A stretch of 9,114 nucleotides of DNA, from contig VBLA01000294.1 of the NCBI GenBank assembly GCA_005879245.1, positions 1-9,114 of the forward strand. The letters run 5' to 3'. Each line of letters opens with the position of its first letter. The first letter of the stretch is position 1. This stretch comes from Deltaproteobacteria bacterium (GTDB taxonomy: Bacteria; Desulfobacterota; Binatia; DP-6). Below are positions 1-6,499 of this stretch, piece by piece. A program made the translations under genes and the position numbers. Under the pieces are notes generated by a model. It worked only from the letters and a program-made list of their open reading frames with translations. It was not told the DNA's origin and ran no database searches.

Positions 1-26
1 CCCCCTCGCCCCTCGGCCCCCTCCCC
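1..26 (-). other. G-rich tract, possible G-quadruplex downstream of the regulator gene
   Basis: The plus strand shows four runs of at least four C (1-5, 9-12, 17-21, 23-26) separated by 3, 4 and 1 bases. The minus strand, which is the coding strand of the operon, therefore has four G-runs beginning about 28 bases after the regulator's stop codon. This fits the usual G-quadruplex pattern. In DNA this GC-rich it may be chance, and no hairpin plus T-run terminator is visible before the window edge. Confidence 0.3.
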
Positions 27-54
27 GTGCGCCGGAACGTAGCCGCCTCCCCGA

Positions 55-1449
<1,395 letters not shown>

Positions 1450-1453
1450 CCGA

Positions 1454-2705
1454 CTATGCTCCGACGCCGGCGACGGAGTGCGACGGCAGGCCGATCTCGA
1501 CGACGGTGCCCTCCCCCTCGTGGCTGCTGATGGTGATCGTCCCGTCGTGGGCGGTGACGATCTTCTGCGCGAGGGCGAGGCCGAGGCCGGTGCCCGACTT
1601 CTTCGTGGTGGCGAACAGGGTGAAGACCGTGCCGAGCCGCTCGCGCGGGATGCCCCGGCCCGCGTCCTGCACCTGGACGCTGGCCGTGGAGCTGCCGTTG
1701 GGGCCGGGGTGGCGCGCCGAGGCGATGCGGATCGTGCTGCCGGCGGGCGATGCGTCGATGGCGTTGGAGAGCACGGCGCTCACCACCTGCTCGATCTTGT
1801 TCCGGTCGAGGGCGACGTAGCCCAATCCGGGGTCGAGCGCGAGGGTGAGCACGAGCCCTTGGCGGGCGAGCAGTGGGCGGGCGGCGATCGGCGGAGGTCA
1901 CGATGTCCTGGAAACTGGCCCGACCCGGGTCGTCGGCCGTGAGGTCGAGCAGCTCCGTCTGCGCGGTGACCCGGATGCTGGCCAGAGGATTCCGGATGTT
2001 GTGGGCGACGTAGGCCGACATCTCCCCGACCATCGCGAAACGCTCGGCCGCCACCAACCGGCGCTGATTCTCGGCGAGGGAGGCGGCCATCGTATTGATG
2101 GAGGCCGCCAGCGTGCCGAACTCGTCCCGACCGACCACCGGGATGCGATGGCCGAGATCACCGGTGCTGATCACCCGGGTCGCGCGGCCGAGGGCCTGGA
2201 TGGGACGTACGAGCCACACGCGGATGGCGGTGAAGTACGCCATCATGCCGCCCAGCACGAGGGCGACGATCCCGATGAAGAGCCCGGTCGAGAGGTGGGT
2301 GACGAACCGGGCGCGCTCGCGCAAAGCCTTCACCTGGGCCTGGTAATAGCCCTTCAACCGCACCACGGCATCGCGCACCGCGCCAGGATGCCCCGCTTCC
2401 CCCGGTCCGCTGATGGTTCGCCCCAGGGCGTCGACCAGATCGGCTTCCTCCAGGGTCTGCGCGTGGTCGCGGAGCGAGCGAAACGCGGCGGCGGCCCTCG
2501 GGCGGGCGGCGAGGGCGACGGGCTCGGTGCCGGCCGCACTCCCCTCCAGCGCGCGTTCCAGGCGGAGGTTCTGCTCGTGGACGAGGGCCAGGTCGTCGGT
2601 GAGGAGCTGCCAGCTCTGCACCGCCCAGAAGGTCCCGACGGCCGTCAGGAAGGTCACCTGCAGCGCCCCGAAGAACATCAGCGTGAGCTTGGAGCGGAGC
2701 GTCAT
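1454..2705 (-). pseudogene. HAMP-domain membrane histidine kinase, frameshifted with internal loss
   Basis: This is the sensor kinase partner of the regulator. From the ATG at 2705 the protein has TM1 (about 7-30), a short periplasmic region, TM2 (about 139-158), a HAMP linker (about 160-212) and the phosphorylation helix around H235 (HNIRNPLASIR). Homology in this frame stops near R274 (VTSADR). The ATPase domain continues in another frame from about 1886 to the TAG at 1454-1456. It has an N-box (LSNAIDAS), G1 box (DAGRGIP), TTKKSGTGLGLALA and a C-terminal VVEIGLP. Start-to-stop distance is 1252 bases, so 3k+2 bases are missing. Compared with NtrB/AtoS-type kinases, roughly 30-35 residues between the H-box and N-box are absent: helix 2 and its linker. 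The ATG lies 5 bases after the upstream stop. It may be a true pseudogene or an assembly error. A separate ATPase fragment could start at the GTG at 1852, but I think this unlikely. Confidence 0.85.
1459..1462 (-). promoter_or_regulatory. Ribosome binding site for the regulator's GTG start
   Basis: On the minus strand GGAG lies 9 bases before the GTG at 1449, inside the last codons of the kinase gene. It supports the GTG start, which gives the canonical receiver-domain beginning ATILIVDDEE. It also suggests translational coupling with the upstream kinase. Confidence 0.6.
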
Positions 2706-2710
2706 TCCCG

Positions 2711-3718
2711 TCACCCGGTCAGCTCGGGGGAGGGGCCGACGGGCGGCGCGAAGCGGAGGAAGGCGACGCCCTCGAGCAGCGGCAGAAGGAGAAGCGGTCC
2801 GACCAGCACGGCGGGAGAGATCGGGCGTTGCAGGAGCGGATAGGTGACGAGGATCGCGAGTCCGATGCCGCCGGAGCCCAGCACCGCGGCGAGCGAGAGG
2901 ACGATCGGCTCGCGGGGTCGGAGCCCGTCGATCAAACCGAGCACGAGGCCCCCGACGTAGAGGAGGGCGGCGTTCGCCGTGAACAGGTAGACGGTGTAGA
3001 GCAGGGGCAGGAAGAGCGACGGGTCGGGCATGGAGGAGAGCAGCCCCGCTCCGAGGCCGAGAAAGGGCGCGTACAGCGCGAGATAGGCGAGCGGTCGCCG
3101 CCCGAGCACGGCGCGGCGCTGCGGGTAGGTGAGTGCCATCTGCAAGGACGCCGGCGGGATGGCGCAGAGGCTCAGGAAGAACACCGGCGTGAAGCGATAC
3201 GGCGAGTACGCATCCGAGCCCGTGAGCAGCATGAGGCCGAACGCGAGGCAGACGGCGAAGAACGCGCGCGCCTCGGGTGCCTCGGGACGGCGGGCAACGA
3301 TGCCGGCACTCACCAGGATCATCAGCAGCCCGACGCCGAGCAGCGGCACGAAGAGCAGGAGGAAGTCCCGGGTCCGGAACGGGCGGACGGTCAGCCGGAG
3401 GCGGAAGATGTCGGTCCCGTTGCGGAAGGTGTACGTGATCGCCTTGCCGACGCCGGCAGCGTTCACGTATGCCTGAATGTCGCGTCCGCCCGACACGGGA
3501 TGGCCATCCACGGCGAGGACGCGGGCGAAGGGGACGCTCCGGTTGCGCGTCTCGGTCCACTGCGACCGCCCGAGCGATACGACGATGCCGTTCTCGGCGA
3601 TCAGAAAGCCGGGGAACGGCCGGCCGATCCAGGCGAGGGAATTGACGAGGCAGACCGCGAAGATCGCCACCACCGGCACGAGCGCGAGCCCCACCCACCA
3701 CACGCGCGATGGCCTCAT
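2711..3718 (-). CDS. Polytopic membrane protein with PDZ-like periplasmic domain, probable signal-input partner
   Basis: This predicted inner-membrane protein of 335 residues begins with TM1 (about 9-27). A periplasmic stretch (about 32-112) follows whose core FARVLAVDGHPVSGGRDI and following ITYTFRNGTDIFRLRLTV resemble a PDZ domain. About seven more hydrophobic helices follow: 118-141, 150-167, 177-196, 208-227, 235-262, 270-292 and 302-320. I see no kinase, cyclase or catalytic motif. It is the first gene of the minus-strand operon, and its TGA is 5 bases before the kinase ATG. The layout resembles input modules of some deltaproteobacterial sensor kinases, in which a PDZ-like domain precedes a multi-helix block, but here it is a separate protein. 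I infer it senses or binds an envelope peptide or lipid signal for the kinase. The ATG at 3718 was chosen because the hydrophobic N-terminus begins there. The ORF upstream of it is Arg-rich and antisense to lnt. The ribosome site is weak (GAGGCGGGTGG just before the start). Confidence 0.8.
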   Translation of the reverse strand: MRPSRVWWVGLALVPVVAIFAVCLVNSLAWIGRPFPGFLIAENGIVVSLGRSQWTETRNRSVPFARVLAVDGHPVSGGRDIQAYVNAAGVGKAITYTFRNGTDIFRLRLTVRPFRTRDFLLLFVPLLGVGLLMILVSAGIVARRPEAPEARAFFAVCLAFGLMLLTGSDAYSPYRFTPVFFLSLCAIPPASLQMALTYPQRRAVLGRRPLAYLALYAPFLGLGAGLLSSMPDPSLFLPLLYTVYLFTANAALLYVGGLVLGLIDGLRPREPIVLSLAAVLGSGGIGLAILVTYPLLQRPISPAVLVGPLLLLPLLEGVAFLRFAPPVGPSPELTG

Positions 3719-3736
3719 GGACCACCCGCCTCGCCG

Positions 3737-5266
3737 ATGAGCGGCCCGCCCCGTACGGCATGGCGGCTGACCTGCGCCGTCCTCGCCGCCGTGGCGAGCG
3801 TCCTCGCCCTCTCGGTTGCCCCGCTTGCCTGGATCGCCTGGGGCGCACTGGTTCCGCTGTTCGTCGCGCTCGACCGGGCACCGAGGCGGGTCACGCTCGC
3901 CGTCGCCACGGTCTACGCTCTCGTCCTCGGCGTGGGCAGCGTCGGGCCCTGGCTGACCGGAGCGGTCGCGGCGTACTTCGAGATCGGGGTTGGTCGGGCG
4001 GTCGCGTACACGCTCCCTTCCCTCGCGGCGGTCTCGGCCGCGCACGGTGTCGTGCTGGGCGCCCTGCTGCTCGCACGCCCGCGCCGGGTAGGCGTCTGGG
4101 ACGTGCTCTGGTGTGGGGCCCTCTGGTCGTGCTGGGAGGCGGTTCGCACGTTCGTCTTTCCCTACTACCCCGCGGCGGTGCTCGCACTCTCCCAGGATGC
4201 CAGGCTCCCTGTCTTACAGATCGCTAGCGTCTGTGGGATTGCCGGGGTGACCTTCATCCTCGTCGCTTGCAACGTTGGCCTCGCCTCTCTGCTCCAGCGC
4301 TCACCCGGAGCGGGCGCGGGGCCGGTCGCCGCGGTGCTGACCGGTGTCGGACTCGCGCTCGGGGCCTCCGGCTGGGGAATGCTGAGACTGTCGACGGCGC
4401 CGCCTGCCCGGCCGGGGCCCGAGGTGGTCGGCATCGACCGGCCCAGACTGCTCATCTGGCCCGAGAGCGCGCTCACGATGGACATCGAACACGACCGCGC
4501 CGCCTGGACCGTCCTCGACCGATTCATCGAGGCCCACGAGACCCCGCTGCTCACGGGCGGGCCCGGGGTCCTCCGACGCTCGGGCCGCGACCTCGCACGC
4601 TTCAACTCGGCCCACCTGCTGATCCCCGACCACGGCATGCGCAGCTATCACAAGCGCGGGCTGGTGCCGTTCGCCGAGCGATGGCCGGCGCTGCTCGGCA
4701 GCCCGCCGGCCGGACTGGCGAGCCTCGATGCGGGGAACGACGCGACCGTATTCCATCTCGGCGACGACGCCTTCGGCGTGCTCATCTGCTTCGAGATCAC
4801 GGATGGAGCCGCAGCGCGAGCGCTCGTCCGGAACGGGGCCCACTTCATCGTGAACCTCACCAATGACGCCTGGTTCGCCGCTGGTGCCCCGCACCGTCCC
4901 TGGGCCCAGGTGCGGGCGGTCGAGACCGGCTTGCCCGTCCTGCGGGCCGCGAACGCCGGGTCGAGTGCCCTCTTCGACGGCTTCGGCCGCGAGCTGGGGA
5001 ACAGCTCGCCGGGCGCCGGACCGACCTTCCTCGCAGCCCAGCTGCCGGACGGTGCCCCGACACCCTACGCCCGCGCGGGTGACGTGTTTCTGCTTGTCTG
5101 CTTCGCCGCGCTCCTGGCGGGGCTCCTGAACGCCTGGCGATCGTCGAGGATGATGCTTGGAAAGACCGGTGCCTCCCCTAGGGGAGGAGACATTCAACAC
5201 CAAAGGCATCGGACTTGGGGTTCGCGGGAGGGTCCAGCGGGGGCGGATTGGCGGACAGGTTGTTGA
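3737..5266 (+). CDS. lnt: Apolipoprotein N-acyltransferase, with a shortened nitrilase domain
   Basis: Lnt is an inner-membrane enzyme that transfers an acyl chain from phospholipid to the N-terminal cysteine of diacylated lipoproteins, the last step of lipoprotein maturation. The 509-residue product has an N-terminal block of hydrophobic helices (about 10-215), then a CN-hydrolase (nitrilase) domain and a final helix (about 449-466). The catalytic residues align with E. coli E267/K335/C387: E243 in IWPESALT, K306 in YHKRGLVPFAE and C351 in VLICFEI. NLTNDAWF (373-380) and TPYARAGD (442-449) are also typical. The domain's first strand and helix are missing: PEVVGI (228-233) runs straight into DRPRLLIWPES, about 30 residues short of the family. 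The ATG at 3737 is the only plausible start and has no clear ribosome site. The last about 40 residues (470-509) are unlike Lnt and overlap the convergent gene. It is probably Lnt, but activity is doubtful if the deletion is real. Confidence 0.87.
   Translation: MSGPPRTAWRLTCAVLAAVASVLALSVAPLAWIAWGALVPLFVALDRAPRRVTLAVATVYALVLGVGSVGPWLTGAVAAYFEIGVGRAVAYTLPSLAAVSAAHGVVLGALLLARPRRVGVWDVLWCGALWSCWEAVRTFVFPYYPAAVLALSQDARLPVLQIASVCGIAGVTFILVACNVGLASLLQRSPGAGAGPVAAVLTGVGLALGASGWGMLRLSTAPPARPGPEVVGIDRPRLLIWPESALTMDIEHDRAAWTVLDRFIEAHETPLLTGGPGVLRRSGRDLARFNSAHLLIPDHGMRSYHKRGLVPFAERWPALLGSPPAGLASLDAGNDATVFHLGDDAFGVLICFEITDGAAARALVRNGAHFIVNLTNDAWFAAGAPHRPWAQVRAVETGLPVLRAANAGSSALFDGFGRELGNSSPGAGPTFLAAQLPDGAPTPYARAGDVFLLVCFAALLAGLLNAWRSSRMMLGKTGASPRGGDIQHQRHRTWGSREGPAGADWRTGC
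5172..5187. other. Perfect 16-bp palindrome at the convergent gene ends
   Basis: CCTCCCCTAGGGGAGG is a perfect inverted repeat. As RNA it can form a 6-bp GC stem with a CTAG loop on either strand. It contains the stop codon (TAG, 5180-5178) of the minus-strand exported protein. No real T-run follows in either direction; the minus strand has only TCTTTCC about 12 bases on. It may be a weak bidirectional terminator between converging genes, or chance. Confidence 0.35.
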
Positions 5267-6224
5267 GGACGATCTCGAGAGGCTGCGAATCGGGCATCCA
5301 GACGGAGAAGTCCGACCACGGCCTCGCCCAGCGCTGCCAGCCCCGCGCGCGGAGCACGACATCGACCGCGTCGTTCACGGCGCAGATGCGGATGCCCCAG
5401 CCGCGCGGGATGCGGAAGACACGCAGCCGTCCCGCGTTCATGCCGTAGTAGTTCGTGGTGCCGAGGAAGAGATCCCCGAGGAACAGGTCTACGCCCTCGA
5501 GCCCCCGAAACGGCGGATAGGTCACCGGCAGGGGGGGGCGCTGGTGCGGAGCGGTCCGCACGGAGATGCCCACCGTGAAGCTCGTGATCGGTACGAGCAG
5601 CATCGGGCAATTGGGCATCGGGACGCTAGACACACCGAGGCCGGCGAACTGGACGGGGATCCACACCGAACCCTGCGCGTCGAGCGTCGCCAGGGCGGCT
5701 TGCTCGGAGCCTCCCTGCAGGAGCGCCTGGACGTCGTTCGCCGGCGGCAGCGCGACGAAGTCGCGCGGCAGGATGTGTGCGCTGGTCCGGTCACCGGTCG
5801 TGACGAGGATGTCGACCGGACCCGCAGCGTCCCGGCCGAGGATCGGGCGCACATCGGGAAAGGTGAAGAACAGCGACGTGGAGCTCACCGCGGCCACCTT
5901 GAAGGAAGGAAGCTGGATCGGCTCGCCGAAGAGCGAGGCGAACTGGATCGCCACGGTGTTTCCCTCCCGAACGGGAGAGAAACCTCCGTTGCCACGAACC
6001 TCTGCCTCCGAGAGGAAGATGCCCAGCTCGTGCCCCGGGTGGACGAAGGGCGCGTTCGTGGCGCCGAGCTTCGACGGGTTCATGCGCAGGGGCTGCGAGG
6101 AAGGACAGTTATGCCACTTGACCGCGTGTGCGGTCGTGAGCGTCCCGAGCAGGCACACGCCGACGGCGGCCGCGCGAAGGACCCGCGGCGTCGACGGCAC
6201 CGTCCCCACCGGTCTCCGCATCAT
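5178..6224 (-). CDS. Exported protein of unknown function
   Basis: I do not recognise this 348-residue protein. It has a clear Sec signal peptide: a basic start, a hydrophobic stretch LRAAAVGVCLLGTLTTAHA and likely cleavage after A34 before VKWHNC. The mature part is beta-rich with four cysteines (C40, C206, C281, C345), which could form two disulfides. Residues about 50-155 (KVAAVSSTSLFFTFPDV, GPVDILVTTGDRTSA) are faintly like an IPT/TIG or bacterial Ig-like fold. The remainder alternates short strands with Pro-rich loops, and no catalytic motif or membrane anchor is visible. The ATG at 6224, the first of two, has GGGAGGGG 5 bases upstream, and a good sigma-70-type promoter lies just before that. 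It is therefore probably transcribed alone. It reads divergently from the large cysteine-rich exported protein, so both could act outside the inner membrane, though no common function can be shown. Its 3' end overlaps lnt by 89 bases. Confidence 0.82.
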   Translation of the reverse strand: MMRRPVGTVPSTPRVLRAAAVGVCLLGTLTTAHAVKWHNCPSSQPLRMNPSKLGATNAPFVHPGHELGIFLSEAEVRGNGGFSPVREGNTVAIQFASLFGEPIQLPSFKVAAVSSTSLFFTFPDVRPILGRDAAGPVDILVTTGDRTSAHILPRDFVALPPANDVQALLQGGSEQAALATLDAQGSVWIPVQFAGLGVSSVPMPNCPMLLVPITSFTVGISVRTAPHQRPPLPVTYPPFRGLEGVDLFLGDLFLGTTNYYGMNAGRLRVFRIPRGWGIRICAVNDAVDVVLRARGWQRWARPWSDFSVWMPDSQPLEIVLNNLSANPPPLDPPANPKSDAFGVECLLP

Positions 6225-6257
6225 CCGTGCCCCTCCCGGTCGGCTTCCAGGGTCCGG

Positions 6258-6287
6258 ACTCTAAGGCGCCCATGTGATTTCTGTCAA
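6258..6287 (-). promoter_or_regulatory. Sigma-70-type promoter for the 5178-6224 gene
   Basis: On the minus strand a perfect TTGACA (-35, positions 6287-6282) is followed after 18 bases by TAGAGT (-10, 6263-6258, 4 of 6 matches to TATAAT). The expected transcription start near 6250 leaves a leader of about 25 bases containing GGGAGGGG before the ATG at 6224. The spacing to gene and ribosome site makes this the most convincing promoter in the window. I saw no equally good promoter for the divergent gene in the rest of the 6225-6499 intergenic region. Confidence 0.6.
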
Positions 6288-6487
6288 CAGGGTCGCGCCG
6301 CGGTGTGGCAAAAGTTCCGCAGGGTCTCCGCGAGCGATGACGTATGGTCCCCTTGACCTCGTGGGCGAACTCGGGGAGATGCTGGGCGTCGCGCTCGCGG
6401 GCGATCGTGATCCATCGCGCTCTACCTCTCGCGCAACGAACCAACAAACAAAGGGATCGCGTCGGGCCAATGGTCGAGCCATCTGAC

Positions 6488-6492
6488 GGGAG
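6488..6492 (+). promoter_or_regulatory. Ribosome binding site deciding the start of the cysteine-rich protein
   Basis: GGGAG lies 7 bases before the ATG at 6500, an ideal spacing. The in-frame ATG at 6533 has only a weaker AGGG about 8 bases upstream. This favours 6500, although the shorter form would also give a good signal peptide. Confidence 0.5.
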
Positions 6493-6499
6493 CCAGGCT

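Noticed and set aside
2828..3736. N-terminal extension of the lnt frame by about 300 codons
   Set aside because: It is highly charged (Arg/Glu/His-rich) and antisense to the membrane protein. Lnt homology and the first hydrophobic helix begin after the ATG at 3737.
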